Part shown: piece by piece, positions 27,364 to 38,210 of the stretch
Layout: every line of letters starts with the position of its first letter
Position numbering within the stretch: position 1 is the first letter of the stretch
NCBI RefSeq assembly: GCF_001444425.1
Contig: NZ_CP013189.1
Span: 310,001-374,000, forward strand
DNA length: 64,000 bases
From: Pseudohongiella spirulinae
Lineage (GTDB): Bacteria; Pseudomonadota; Gammaproteobacteria; Pseudomonadales; Pseudohongiellaceae
Direction: 5' to 3'
Program-made: the position numbers and the translations under genes
Notes under the pieces: model-generated
What the model saw: only the letters and a program-made list of their open reading frames with translations
Database searches by the model: none
Told to the model about the DNA's origin: nothing

Positions 27364-27839
27364 TGGTCATCCTCGCCGAGCAGTTTCAGGAGTCGCTGCT
27401 CAAGCTGCGCAGTTTCCTGTTGCCAGTCCAGTGTTGTATCAAGCGTATGTATCAACAGTTTGTCATCTGTAATCCGTGCTCCCAATGTGCCTGGCAATAA
27501 GCCAATCATCGCCGACAACAGCACCCTGGGCCGTTCGGTCGCGGAAGAAAGCGGATAGTCTACCCAGCCGGCATGCTTTGTGGGCGTTGCCGACACGGTG
27601 CGTCGCGCCACATCCAGGCCGCCAACGAATTGGCGTGACAAAAAGTACAATATGAAGCCGGGCAAAAATTGCGGACGCAGCCTGAACGAGGGGAGACCGA
27701 CCCGAAAGGAAAGTGCCAGTGCCGCCAGCACAATGGCGCCGCCCATCCACCATCCCTGATTGCGGCTGACAATGGCCCACAACATGGCGAATATTGCCCC
27801 TGTGATCAGTAACTTTGCTGAGCTCGCGAACTCCGTCAA
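27360..27839 (-). CDS. mrpE: Mrp-type antiporter subunit E
   Basis: First gene of the antiporter operon, 159 residues. Two or more membrane helices in the first half are followed by a cytoplasmic C-terminal domain with LSSATERPRVLLSAMIGLLPGT split across it, IHTLD and an acidic tail ending LLGEDDQ, as in MrpE. In other bacteria the E subunit supports assembly and sodium transport. The operon promoter should lie in the 109 bases shared with the divergent DUF2868 gene; I could not pick out a convincing -10/-35 pair there. Confidence 0.9.
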   Translation of the reverse strand: MTEFASSAKLLITGAIFAMLWAIVSRNQGWWMGGAIVLAALALSFRVGLPSFRLRPQFLPGFILYFLSRQFVGGLDVARRTVSATPTKHAGWVDYPLSSATERPRVLLSAMIGLLPGTLGARITDDKLLIHTLDTTLDWQQETAQLEQRLLKLLGEDDQ

Positions 27840-27948
27840 TTTGCGCTCCTGAATTGTTGCTGCCGATTTGAGTCTAACGTAATCAGGGTGCAGTCGTCAG
27901 CGAGTATCGGCTAGAATGCTATGACGATGATAAACAGGATGTTCAGTA

Positions 27949-29316
27949 TTGAAATTGAATAAAGCGGACTTCGGTGCGCGCTGGTTGGCGGAAGCCGCGC
28001 GACTGAGCCTGGCAGAAAGGGCCGATCCGGACGCTGAGCAACAGGCCCGGCAACTGGACACTGATGCAGAGTCGCGTGTACTGCGATGGGCGGCCGTTGT
28101 CGCTGATCGCCTGCATTTGCACCAGGCTTTGCTCTCCTGGCGACAACGTCTGGTGTTAGTTATCGTTGTATTGACTATCCTGGCGCTGGCGGGCGGTTTC
28201 ACCACCGCCCTGACAGTGCTGGGTGATGGTGAGCGCCCAGTCAATATACTGTGGGCGGTTGGGGCGCTGTTGGGTTTGCAGCTACTGATGCTGATTCTCT
28301 GGCTGGCCGGTATGCTGATCAAGTCCGATGGTGCGCTGGCAGGGCGTCTGGTTTTCTGGCTAAGTGCGCGATTGTCCGGTGGCCCCAACAAGTCCTTGCT
28401 CAAAGCTTTCTTTCTGCTCAACTCCCGCGCGGCTCTGACACCCTGGTGGCTGGCGCTGATCAGCCACATCATGTGGTTGGCCGTCATGGTGGGCGCGGCC
28501 GCAGGTTTGCTATGGGCACTGGCCTTGCGCAGCTATGTGTTTGTCTGGGAAACCACAATTTTGCCGACCGAAGTTTTTGCGCAGTTGGTCTCAGTTCTGT
28601 CGGTGATACCTCAATGGTTCGGGTTTTCCATGCCCGAGCCGTCCAGTATTGTCGATATCGCCAGTGCCAGGGCCGATGATGTGCGCCGCACCTGGGCATC
28701 ATGGCTGACTGGTCAGGTGTTTGTGTTTGGTGTAGTGCCCAGGTTGCTTCTGGTTGTTATATCAGCGTTGCGCATCTGGAGTGGGGCTTGTCGAGTGGGT
28801 CTGCCGCTAACTAATCCGGAGTGGTCAGGCTTGCTGCAGCGCCTGACACCAGAGGATGCACTCCGTGCTGTCACGGATCCGGCTCCTGCTCCACCTGGTC
28901 AGTCGCGTATCCAGCCAAACAAACAAATTGATCCGGCAGCGCGGGCGGTCGTGGCCTTCGAATTGTCGACGCAGCAAGTCTGGCCACCTGCCAATTGTCC
29001 GACTGGTGTCCGGGCATTCAAAGTGGAAAACCGCCATGACCGGCAGCAGATTCTGAGTGATCTTTCCGACCAGGCTCCTGCCAGACTGCTACTGGTCTGT
29101 GACGCGTCAATCTCGCCTGATCGTGGCACCCTGCACTGGTTTGTCAGCGCCGGGAGTCTGGCGGGCGATACCGCAGTCTGTCTATTGAATCAGGATCAGT
29201 CTTCATCAGAGCGACTGGCCGCCTGGCGCGAGATGCTGAACGATATCGGAATTCGTTCGTCTGCGATCAGTGAGTCATTGCCCGAGGCAATAAGTGAGCT
29301 GGGGGCCGTATTATGA
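27949..29316 (+). CDS. DUF2868 membrane protein
   Basis: A 455-residue membrane protein of unknown function, recognised as DUF2868 by its pattern and by its coupling to a DUF3482 GTPase gene. Four membrane segments are predicted at about residues 65-88, 103-127, 165-192 and 245-265. The long hydrophilic C-terminal half (from about 285) has LLLVCDASISPDRG, a Rossmann-like strand. The start is TTG at 27949: a TAA lies 18 bases upstream in frame, and AGGA precedes it by about nine bases. The last four bases overlap the GTPase gene (ATGA), so the two proteins probably work together. Confidence 0.8.
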   Translation: MKLNKADFGARWLAEAARLSLAERADPDAEQQARQLDTDAESRVLRWAAVVADRLHLHQALLSWRQRLVLVIVVLTILALAGGFTTALTVLGDGERPVNILWAVGALLGLQLLMLILWLAGMLIKSDGALAGRLVFWLSARLSGGPNKSLLKAFFLLNSRAALTPWWLALISHIMWLAVMVGAAAGLLWALALRSYVFVWETTILPTEVFAQLVSVLSVIPQWFGFSMPEPSSIVDIASARADDVRRTWASWLTGQVFVFGVVPRLLLVVISALRIWSGACRVGLPLTNPEWSGLLQRLTPEDALRAVTDPAPAPPGQSRIQPNKQIDPAARAVVAFELSTQQVWPPANCPTGVRAFKVENRHDRQQILSDLSDQAPARLLLVCDASISPDRGTLHWFVSAGSLAGDTAVCLLNQDQSSSERLAAWREMLNDIGIRSSAISESLPEAISELGAVL

Positions 29317-30755
29317 GTGACTTGATCCGTATCGCTGTGGTTGGTCACACCAATACCGGTAAAACATCCCTGTTGCGTACATTGACGCGAGATACACGCT
29401 TTGGAGAAGTTTCTGGTCGACCCGGGACAACGCGGCACGTGGAAGTGGCCAGATTGCAGGCTGATGGCAGAGTATTGCTGGAATTATATGATACGCCGGG
29501 AATTGAGGATGCGATCGACCTGCTGTCGCTGTTTGATCAGCAAAGCGCTGTCAGCCAAAGCGCCCAGGGCAGCCGTGAAGACGGTCCGACCCGGGTCCGT
29601 CGGTTCCTGGAATCGGTAGATGCCCGGCAGCGATTTGAACAGGAAGCCAAAGTGCTGAGGCAGTTGTCGCACAGCGACGCCGCCTTATACGTGATCGATG
29701 CCCGTGATCCGGTGCTTGCAAAGCATCGCGATGAGCTTGAAATATTGAGCATGTGTGGCGTCCCGTTATTACCACTTCTCAATTTTGTATCTGCCGGACA
29801 GACTAACGAGCAGCAGTGGCGAGAGGTGCTGGCCGGCCTGGGGCTGCATGCGATCGTACGCTTTGACACAGTGGCGCCGCCCAAAGATGGTGAGCGCATA
29901 CTTTACACCAAGCTGGCGACATTGCTGGATGCTCATCGCAAGACAATAGAAACACTGATTCGCAGTCATGAGCGCGATGCCAGGCAGCGACACGAAACAG
30001 CAATGCAGCTGATTGCTGTGCTGCTGCTGGAATGTGCGGCCATGAAACTCAGGGTCAGTCGCGAACCGCAGGCGATCGAGCGTGGCGTGCAGACGCTGAA
30101 TGATAAGGTGAGAAAGCGGGAGCAGGCCTGTGTTGCACAACTGCTGAGCCTATACCGCTTTTATCCGGATGATATTGAAACGGATACCCTGCCGTTGGTT
30201 GATGGTCGCTGGCAAGAGGATATTTTTGATCCTTACACGCTGCAGAACATGGGGATCAAGCTTGGCGGTGGAGCAGCTGCCGGCGCCGCCGCGGGCCTCG
30301 GTATTGATTTGATGGTTGGCGGCATGACCCTGGGCGCCGCGGCGTTGACTGGTGCCATGCTCGGAGGCGGCTTGCAGACCTTGCGGCATTACGGAGGGGA
30401 TCTGCTGGGCAAGTTGACCGGTGAACGAGCGCTGCGTATAGATGATGGTATCATCGCTGCGCTGGCGACCCGGCAACTTGACCTGGTAGCTGCCCTGGAA
30501 CGACGCGGGCATGCTGCTCAGCAAAAACTGGCGCGGGCACAACTGGACAGTCTGCAATCAAGTGGTGAGGCATCAGTATTCACTGTGGGCGATCTGCCGC
30601 CGCCGTTGCGCATGGCACGCAGCCATGTCGATTGGGGGCAAGACGACGCTTTGATGTTTGATGATGCGGCGAAACAGCAGGCCGCCGCCTCGCTGGCCGA
30701 GTTGCTGGAAAGATTGCTTGAACAACGCTATAACACACCGGCTCAGGAGCATTAA
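29313..30755 (+). CDS. GTPase with DUF3482 C-terminal domain
   Basis: A 480-residue P-loop GTPase of the TrmE-Era-like group with a DUF3482 tail. The Walker A loop is GHTNTGKTS at residues 11-19, the switch I region is GRPGTTRHVE and G3 is LYDTPG. The usual NKxD guanine-recognition motif is replaced by LLNFVSA, so the nucleotide preference may be unusual. A glycine/alanine-rich zipper at about residues 318-365 could touch or enter the membrane. Function is unknown. It is coupled by overlap to the DUF2868 gene upstream and, by a one-base overlap, to the VIT-like gene downstream. Confidence 0.86.
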   Translation: MSDLIRIAVVGHTNTGKTSLLRTLTRDTRFGEVSGRPGTTRHVEVARLQADGRVLLELYDTPGIEDAIDLLSLFDQQSAVSQSAQGSREDGPTRVRRFLESVDARQRFEQEAKVLRQLSHSDAALYVIDARDPVLAKHRDELEILSMCGVPLLPLLNFVSAGQTNEQQWREVLAGLGLHAIVRFDTVAPPKDGERILYTKLATLLDAHRKTIETLIRSHERDARQRHETAMQLIAVLLLECAAMKLRVSREPQAIERGVQTLNDKVRKREQACVAQLLSLYRFYPDDIETDTLPLVDGRWQEDIFDPYTLQNMGIKLGGGAAAGAAAGLGIDLMVGGMTLGAAALTGAMLGGGLQTLRHYGGDLLGKLTGERALRIDDGIIAALATRQLDLVAALERRGHAAQQKLARAQLDSLQSSGEASVFTVGDLPPPLRMARSHVDWGQDDALMFDDAAKQQAAASLAELLERLLEQRYNTPAQEH

Positions 30756-31243
30756 TGGATTCGCTCAAACAATATAAAGGATTGCTGACCGGAGTTTTCT
30801 TTGGCACCGGCTCGGGTGTCATAACGACTCTGGGATTAATTGTTGGTTTGTTTGCCGGCACCGAATCGCTGGCGGCGGTGATGGGCGGTATACTGGTTAT
30901 CGCGGTATCTGACTCCATGTCTGACGCTTTTGGCATTCATTTATCAGAAGAGGCTCGTCCTGACAGCACGCAAAAGTCTGTCTGGATCGCGACTACGGCG
31001 ACACTGATTACCAAATTTACCATGGCCTCGACATTCGCCCTGCCCTTGCTGTTTTTGCCACTGCAACAGGCTGTTATTATCTGTGTGATATGGGGCATGC
31101 TGGTGCTGACATTACTAAGTGTGTTTATTGCTCGCCAGCAGGGTCATTCCGCGATGCCGGTTGTTGCAGAGCACTTGACCATTGGCATAAGCGTGATTTT
31201 TTTATCCTGGCTCGTTGGTACCGGCGTCGCCAGATTGTTTTAG
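30755..31243 (+). CDS. VIT/CCC1-like membrane protein
   Basis: A 162-residue protein with about five membrane helices. GVITTLGLIVGL and VIAVSDSMSDAFGIHLSEE resemble the first helices of VIT1/CCC1 iron/manganese transporters, where the Asp and acidic residues line the ion path. It is much shorter than typical members and lacks the cytoplasmic metal-binding helical hairpin. Metal transport is therefore possible but unproven. The ATG overlaps the last base of the GTPase stop codon, which puts it in the same translational unit as the DUF2868 and GTPase genes. Confidence 0.68.
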   Translation: MDSLKQYKGLLTGVFFGTGSGVITTLGLIVGLFAGTESLAAVMGGILVIAVSDSMSDAFGIHLSEEARPDSTQKSVWIATTATLITKFTMASTFALPLLFLPLQQAVIICVIWGMLVLTLLSVFIARQQGHSAMPVVAEHLTIGISVIFLSWLVGTGVARLF

Positions 31244-31297
31244 ACATTGGTTTCGAAGAATTGAAAACCGTTACTCACTAATAGAAGGAAACATGAT

Positions 31298-32569
31298 ATG
31301 AAACTGGAATCACTGGCACTGCATCATGGCTATACGTCTGAGGCGACAACCCGAGCTGCAGCAGTGCCGATTTACCAGACCACATCATTTACATTTGATG
31401 ATACCCAGCACGGTGCGGACCTGTTTGATCTGAAGGTGGCGGGCAATATTTACAGTCGCATCATGAATCCGACCAACGATGTGCTGGAGCAGCGACTGGC
31501 AGAGATGGAAGGCGGGATTGGTGCGCTGGCGCTGGCGTCTGGTATGGCTGCGATTACCTATGCCATTCAGTGCATCACGCGTGCGGGTGACAATATTGTC
31601 AGCACCAGTCAGCTATATGGGGGCACGTATAACTTGTTTGCACATACTTTGCCGAACCAGGGCATTGACGTGCGCATGGCCTCTTTTGACGATTTTGAAG
31701 GGCTGGAAAAATTGATCGATGACAAGACCAGAGCGGTTTTCTGTGAATCCATTGGTAATCCGGCCGGCAATGTCGTTGACCTGCAGCGCCTGAGTGAAAT
31801 TGCTCATCGTCATGGTGTTCCGTTGATTGTTGATAACACGGTGGCAACTCCTTATCTCTGTCGGACATTTGACCAGGGCGCGGATATCGTCGTGCACTCA
31901 TTGACCAAATACATTGGTGGTCATGGTACAACGGTTGGTGGCGTGATTATTGATTCCGGCAAGTTTGACTGGGCGGCCAATAAATCGCGCTTCCCGATGC
32001 TCAATGAGCCGGATCCGTCCTACCACGGTGTGGTCTATACCGAGGCTTTGGGCCCGGCGGCGTTTATTGGTCGATGTCGAGTAGTGCCATTACGCAATAC
32101 GGGTGCGGCCTTGTCGCCTCATAGCGCATTCCTGATCATGCAGGGGCTGGAAACACTGGGCCTGCGTATCGAAAGGCATTGCGAAAACGCCATGGCAGTG
32201 GCCAGCCACCTGAAAAGTCACCCGAAAGTGGCCTGGGTGAATTATGCCGGTCTGCCGGACAGTCCTTATCACGCCGTTTGTCAGAAGATTTGCCAGGGTA
32301 AGGCCTCCGGTATTCTGAGTTTTGGTATCAAGGGCGGGCGTGAAGCAGGTGCGCGATTTATTGATGCGCTGCAAATGATCCTGCGTCTGGTTAACATTGG
32401 GGATGCCAAGTCATTGGCCTGTCATCCGGCGACCACAACCCACCGTCAACTTAGCCCTGAGGAGCTGGCTAAAGCCGGCGTCAGTGAAGACCTGGTTCGG
32501 CTGTCGGTAGGGATCGAGCATATTGATGATATTATTGCCGACATCGATCAGGCGCTGGAAAAGGTATAA
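31298..32569 (+). CDS. metY: O-acetylhomoserine sulfhydrylase
   Basis: PLP enzyme of the Cys/Met metabolism family that makes homocysteine from O-acetylhomoserine and sulfide. The 423 residues fit MetY. NIYSRIMNPTNDVLEQR, then GALALASGMAAI with SQLYGGTYNL, precedes the PLP lysine in VVHSLTKYIGGHG. The C-terminal LVRLSVGIEHIDDII is typical. AAGGAA lies upstream of the ATG. It probably supplies methionine by direct sulfhydrylation. Six bases separate it from the haem-motif lipoprotein gene, so they are likely cotranscribed. Confidence 0.94.
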   Translation: MKLESLALHHGYTSEATTRAAAVPIYQTTSFTFDDTQHGADLFDLKVAGNIYSRIMNPTNDVLEQRLAEMEGGIGALALASGMAAITYAIQCITRAGDNIVSTSQLYGGTYNLFAHTLPNQGIDVRMASFDDFEGLEKLIDDKTRAVFCESIGNPAGNVVDLQRLSEIAHRHGVPLIVDNTVATPYLCRTFDQGADIVVHSLTKYIGGHGTTVGGVIIDSGKFDWAANKSRFPMLNEPDPSYHGVVYTEALGPAAFIGRCRVVPLRNTGAALSPHSAFLIMQGLETLGLRIERHCENAMAVASHLKSHPKVAWVNYAGLPDSPYHAVCQKICQGKASGILSFGIKGGREAGARFIDALQMILRLVNIGDAKSLACHPATTTHRQLSPEELAKAGVSEDLVRLSVGIEHIDDIIADIDQALEKV

Positions 32570-32575
32570 CCGCTG

Positions 32576-33151
32576 ATGAACAAACAAACCGGTTTGAGTA
32601 CGGTCGCGTTGGCATCGTTTTTGGTGATGCTGGCGTCCTGTCAACAGGAAGCTGTTGAGCCCCCGTCTGATATGGTAGCTGAAGCACAGGCTATCAGTGG
32701 TCAGTTTGTGGGGACATTGTTGCCTACGCTGCAGGCCGCGATGCAGGCCGGTGGTCCGGTGCGAGGTATTGAAGTCTGCTCAGTCGCTGCGCCGCAGATT
32801 GCGGCGGATCTGAGCCGTGACAGTGGCTGGGACGTGAGTCGGGTCAGCCTGAAGGCCCGTAATCAGGAAACGGCTATACCCGATGACTGGGAAACACAGG
32901 TCCTGCAGGACTTTGACCGGCGCCAGCAGGCTGGCGAAGCGGCCGGTCAGATCAATCAGGCGGCTGTCGTGAACGGCGAGTTGCGCTATATGCAGGCGCA
33001 ACCCGCCGGTGAACTTTGCCTGACCTGCCATGGTACCGACATCAGCAGCGATGTTCGCGCTGCGCTGAATGAGCACTACCCGGGCGATGCCGCCACCGGC
33101 TATATGGCTGGTCAGATCCGCGGTGCAATCAGCATACGCAGGTCGCTGTGA
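32576..33151 (+). CDS. Haem-motif lipoprotein, DUF3365/Tll0287-like
   Basis: A 191-residue exported protein. A lipobox LASC at about residues 19-22 follows a hydrophobic stretch, so the mature protein should be lipid-anchored in the periplasm. One c-type haem motif, CLTCH, lies near residue 146, and the preceding region fits the DUF3365 PAS-like haem domain. It may be a redox or gas sensor or a short-range electron carrier. It sits between metY and, through a small membrane protein, hemH; its stop overlaps the next start as GTGA. Confidence 0.78.
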   Translation: MNKQTGLSTVALASFLVMLASCQQEAVEPPSDMVAEAQAISGQFVGTLLPTLQAAMQAGGPVRGIEVCSVAAPQIAADLSRDSGWDVSRVSLKARNQETAIPDDWETQVLQDFDRRQQAGEAAGQINQAAVVNGELRYMQAQPAGELCLTCHGTDISSDVRAALNEHYPGDAATGYMAGQIRGAISIRRSL

Positions 33152-33519
33152 CGGACGCGACAGAGGCCCGGCAGGGCGGTGTGCATGCATTGGCAGGATT
33201 GGCGGGTGCGCTGATTTATATTTTGGTGGTGAACGTCGGTGGCAGTCCGGTAGCCTGGTCAACAGCAGCCTATTATTGGCTGGGCTGGCCGTTGATGTGT
33301 GTTGTTATCTGGGTGATCACCAACAAAAATCCCCGACGTAGCTGGCGCTGGCCGGTCAGCATGATGCTGGGCCAGGTGTTCGCATCAATACTGTATGGCA
33401 ATGGCGCCATGATCCCTATTGCAGTTATTTTCGTAACAGTGCTGTCAATTCCCCAGTTCCTGATCGCCAACTGGGTCAGTAAAAAACAACTCTCAGAGTC
33501 ACAGACGGAAAATTTATGA
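33148..33519 (+). CDS. Small four-helix membrane protein, unknown function
   Basis: A 123-residue membrane protein with about four hydrophobic segments (residues 13-30, 37-57, 68-86, 90-108) and a charged C-terminal tail. I do not recognise the family. The start is a GTG overlapping the stop of the haem-motif lipoprotein gene, and its own stop overlaps the hemH ATG, so it is locked between two haem-related genes. A role in anchoring or in haem-protein maturation would be guesswork. Confidence 0.7.
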   Translation: MTDATEARQGGVHALAGLAGALIYILVVNVGGSPVAWSTAAYYWLGWPLMCVVIWVITNKNPRRSWRWPVSMMLGQVFASILYGNGAMIPIAVIFVTVLSIPQFLIANWVSKKQLSESQTENL

Positions 33520-34595
33520 GGTTTCAGGGCAGTCCAACGTTTACTCACCAGCAGGCTGACAAAATTGGCGTGCTGATTACCAATCTGGGCACGCCGGATG
33601 CGCCGACCACGTCGGCGCTGCGTCGCTATCTCAAGCAGTTTCTGTGGGATCCGCGGGTGGTGGAAGTGCCGCGACCATTGTGGTGGCTCATACTCAACGG
33701 TGTCATTCTGAACATACGTCCGCCGCGCTCGGCAAAAGCCTATGCGACAGTATTTACTGACCAGGGCTCACCTTTGCTCTTTCACACCCGTAATCAGGCG
33801 GCGGCATTAAGCGATGAACTGGAAAAACAGGGTCATGAGCACCTGGTGGTGGACTTTGCCATGCGCTACGGCAATCCATCCATTGATGCGGTATTGCAGA
33901 ATATGCTGGATCAGGGTGTGCGCAAACTGCTGGTTGTGCCGCTTTACCCCCAGTACTCGGCATCAACCACGGCGTCGACTTTCGATGCCATCAGCCAGGA
34001 TTTTCGCAAGCGTCGCTGGCTGCCCGATCTGCGTTTTGTTTCACACTACCACGATTATCAGCCGTTTATCCAGGCTGCGGCAACACGCATCAAAGCGCAC
34101 TGGGAAGAGCATGGTCGGGCTGACAAGTTGATGTTTTCCTACCACGGTGTGCCCAAAAAATATCTGCTCAAGGGCGATCCCTACCATTGTGAATGTCACA
34201 AGACTTCGCGCTTGCTGGCGCAGGAGCTGGGTCTGTCAGAGGGTGAGTACCTTACCACTTTTCAGTCACGCTTTGGTCGTGAGGAATGGCTGAAGCCGTA
34301 TACGGACGAGACTCTTAAATCATTGCCGGATCAAGGCGTGAAGTCGGTACAGATTTTTTGTCCGGGCTTTTCGGCTGATTGTCTGGAAACGATTGAAGAA
34401 ATCGGGGAAGAGAATCGGGAGTATTTTATGCATGCGGGCGGTGAGCGTTATGAATATATTTCGGCCCTTAACGATCGCCCCGAGCATATTGAGGCGCTGG
34501 CAGAGCTGGTATTGGCGAATCTGTCGGGCTGGTCGGCGCCTTTTGCAGATGATCAGCGTCAGCGCCGCGCCCGAGAATTGGGCGCGGAAAGCTGA
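33516..34595 (+). CDS. hemH: Ferrochelatase
   Basis: Last enzyme of haem synthesis, inserting Fe2+ into protoporphyrin IX at the inner membrane face. At 359 residues it is slightly longer than E. coli HemH. GVLITNLGTPDAPT opens the protein. The metal-binding histidine is in FSYHGVPKKYL and the catalytic glutamate in CPGFSADCLETIEEI. YHCECHKTS and FQSRFGREEWLKPYTD are typical. No C-terminal iron-sulfur cysteine set is seen. Overlaps the preceding membrane-protein gene by four bases; convergent with tolC. Confidence 0.96.
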   Translation: MRFQGSPTFTHQQADKIGVLITNLGTPDAPTTSALRRYLKQFLWDPRVVEVPRPLWWLILNGVILNIRPPRSAKAYATVFTDQGSPLLFHTRNQAAALSDELEKQGHEHLVVDFAMRYGNPSIDAVLQNMLDQGVRKLLVVPLYPQYSASTTASTFDAISQDFRKRRWLPDLRFVSHYHDYQPFIQAAATRIKAHWEEHGRADKLMFSYHGVPKKYLLKGDPYHCECHKTSRLLAQELGLSEGEYLTTFQSRFGREEWLKPYTDETLKSLPDQGVKSVQIFCPGFSADCLETIEEIGEENREYFMHAGGERYEYISALNDRPEHIEALAELVLANLSGWSAPFADDQRQRRARELGAES

Positions 34596-34613
34596 GTTTG
34601 AATTGGAACGAAC

Positions 34614-35966
34614 TTACTGAGCGGTGGCTGGCTGGTCTGACAGCCACTGATTCAGATCGATAATATCCTGTGGCGTTAGAACGCCAGCGGTGCGTTTGAG
34701 CTGTAGTGTGTCGACCACGTAGTTGTATCGGGCATCCGAGTAATTACGCAGCGCTACGAACAATTGCTGGCGTGCCTGCAGCACATCAACAATATTGCGT
34801 GTTCCCACTTCATATCCAGCTTCAATAGCATTCAATGCGGCTTCGGCAGAGATGATGGCCTGTTGGCGCTGGGCGATCACCAGCGCGTCGGTGTTGACGC
34901 GTCGATAGGCATTACGTATGTCCTGCGTGATTTGCCGACGTGCCAGATTAGCAGACTCCTGCTGGGCGACCAGGTCATATTCGGCCTGCTCTTTACGTGC
35001 TGTTACGGCATAACCGGAAAACAGTGGAACGCTGACAGACAGGGTGACGCTGACGCCTTCGATCGCACCGATTGAGCGTACGCTACCGTCGGCACCCTGG
35101 CCGGAGTTTGTCTCAGAGTGAGAGTAACCACCCTGAAGGTTAACGGTGGGTAAACGATCGGCGCGCCGAGCCTTGGCAATCATCGTCTGCGCTTCAACAC
35201 CTGCGCGGGCAGCCAGCAATTGCGGATTGTTATTCAACGCTTCCTGGACCCATTCTTCGATATTGCCATCGGCTTCCATGACCGGAAAGTCTTCGCGCAA
35301 GATGTCGATATTCGGATGCGGCTGGCCGGTAATGGCTTCCAGCGCTTCATAACGACTGGCGAGTGTGTCTTCAGCCAGAATTGTGTTGTTACGGGCCAGA
35401 TCGTAAACGGCCTGGGCCTCGTATACTTCGGTGATGGCGACCAGGCCCACTTCTTCGCGCTGGCGGGTGCGCTCAAACTGACGCTGGGCAGCTTCTTCTT
35501 CCTGACGTCGTGTAGTCAGGTCATCAATAGCACGCAGCACATTAAAGTATGCCGAGGCAACACGGATAATCAGGTCCTGTTCCTGGGCCTGAAAGTTATA
35601 GAGACGCGCTTTGTCGGCCTCCTTGGCTCCCTGATAGCTATACCAGTTGGGCATATTCAGCAGCGACTGGTTAATTCCCAGGCTGTAGCGTCGGGAACTG
35701 GCGTCCAGCGAGGTATAGGAAATATCACCGGCCGGGCCGGTCGATTGGCGCTGCTCAGATACCGAGGCGTTAGCCTGAGGTAGCAGACTGGCGCGGGCCA
35801 GCGTCAGTTGCTGCTGGCCGGAGCGTAATTGTGCCTGGGCCTGGCGAAGAGCCGGGTCATTGCGCATGGCCAATTCGAGAATGGTTACCAGGTCGTCTGC
35901 GAAGGCGGATTGAGCGGCAAAAAACACTCCGGCCGCCAAAACCGTTTTGCGGATAAAACGTTGCAT
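34614..35966 (-). CDS. tolC: TolC-family outer membrane channel
   Basis: Outer-membrane exit duct for type I secretion and multidrug efflux. A signal peptide (residues 1-23, ending SAFAD) is followed by two repeats of the efflux-protein fold, in line with a 450-residue TolC. NQSLLNMPNWYSYQGAK and the second-half ATVNLQGGYS-like and VSVPLFSGYAV blocks mark the two beta-barrel strand pairs. GTRNIVDVLQARQQLF is the C-terminal signature. It is divergent from thiC, an arrangement also seen in pseudomonads. Possible partners are not in this window. Confidence 0.93.
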   Translation of the reverse strand: MQRFIRKTVLAAGVFFAAQSAFADDLVTILELAMRNDPALRQAQAQLRSGQQQLTLARASLLPQANASVSEQRQSTGPAGDISYTSLDASSRRYSLGINQSLLNMPNWYSYQGAKEADKARLYNFQAQEQDLIIRVASAYFNVLRAIDDLTTRRQEEEAAQRQFERTRQREEVGLVAITEVYEAQAVYDLARNNTILAEDTLASRYEALEAITGQPHPNIDILREDFPVMEADGNIEEWVQEALNNNPQLLAARAGVEAQTMIAKARRADRLPTVNLQGGYSHSETNSGQGADGSVRSIGAIEGVSVTLSVSVPLFSGYAVTARKEQAEYDLVAQQESANLARRQITQDIRNAYRRVNTDALVIAQRQQAIISAEAALNAIEAGYEVGTRNIVDVLQARQQLFVALRNYSDARYNYVVDTLQLKRTAGVLTPQDIIDLNQWLSDQPATAQ

Positions 35967-36155
35967 AGTCAGAAATCCTGTCAGATCAATCGTTGACTGA
36001 AGAGCGCAGTGGCTGGTTCAGTCACTGTTAAGGCCTGCAGAGCTGCCGGCCATTCTACACAGTGTTACGAAAGTATCCAAATAAGAGATTGTGTCAGCTT
36101 GAAATTTTCTCTGGCACACTTGATGTCTTGGGCTTGCGGTAACACTTTCAGTGGC

Positions 36156-36205
36156 TTTAAGGCATAATGGACACCCTTGAGTGGCAGCCTTAAATTTTTA
36201 ATTTT
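36156..36205 (+). promoter_or_regulatory. Terminator-like leader hairpin upstream of thiC
   Basis: TTTAAGGC (36156-36163) and GCCTTAAA (36187-36194) form a perfect 8-bp inverted repeat with a 23-base loop that can fold further (CAC/GTG). It is followed directly by a T-rich run, TTTTTAATTTT. It lies about 40 bases before the thiC start and could be an attenuator. I could not find the conserved TPP-riboswitch core in the 276-base tolC-thiC gap. Confidence 0.45.
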
Positions 36206-36227
36206 CAGCAGGTCCTTACCGGCCTGA

Positions 36228-38147
<1,920 letters not shown>

Positions 38148-38210
38148 GACATCCACGAACCACAATATTATTGAGTACGATTTGTACTCTCAGAAAGATG
38201 AGAACATTGC

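Noticed and set aside
21100-27839. Respiratory complex I or membrane-bound hydrogenase operon
   Set aside because: The antiporter-like subunits resemble complex I and Mbh membrane parts, but no hydrogenase large/small, NuoB/C/D or NADH-module genes are present. MrpE, F and G show it to be an Mrp-type antiporter.
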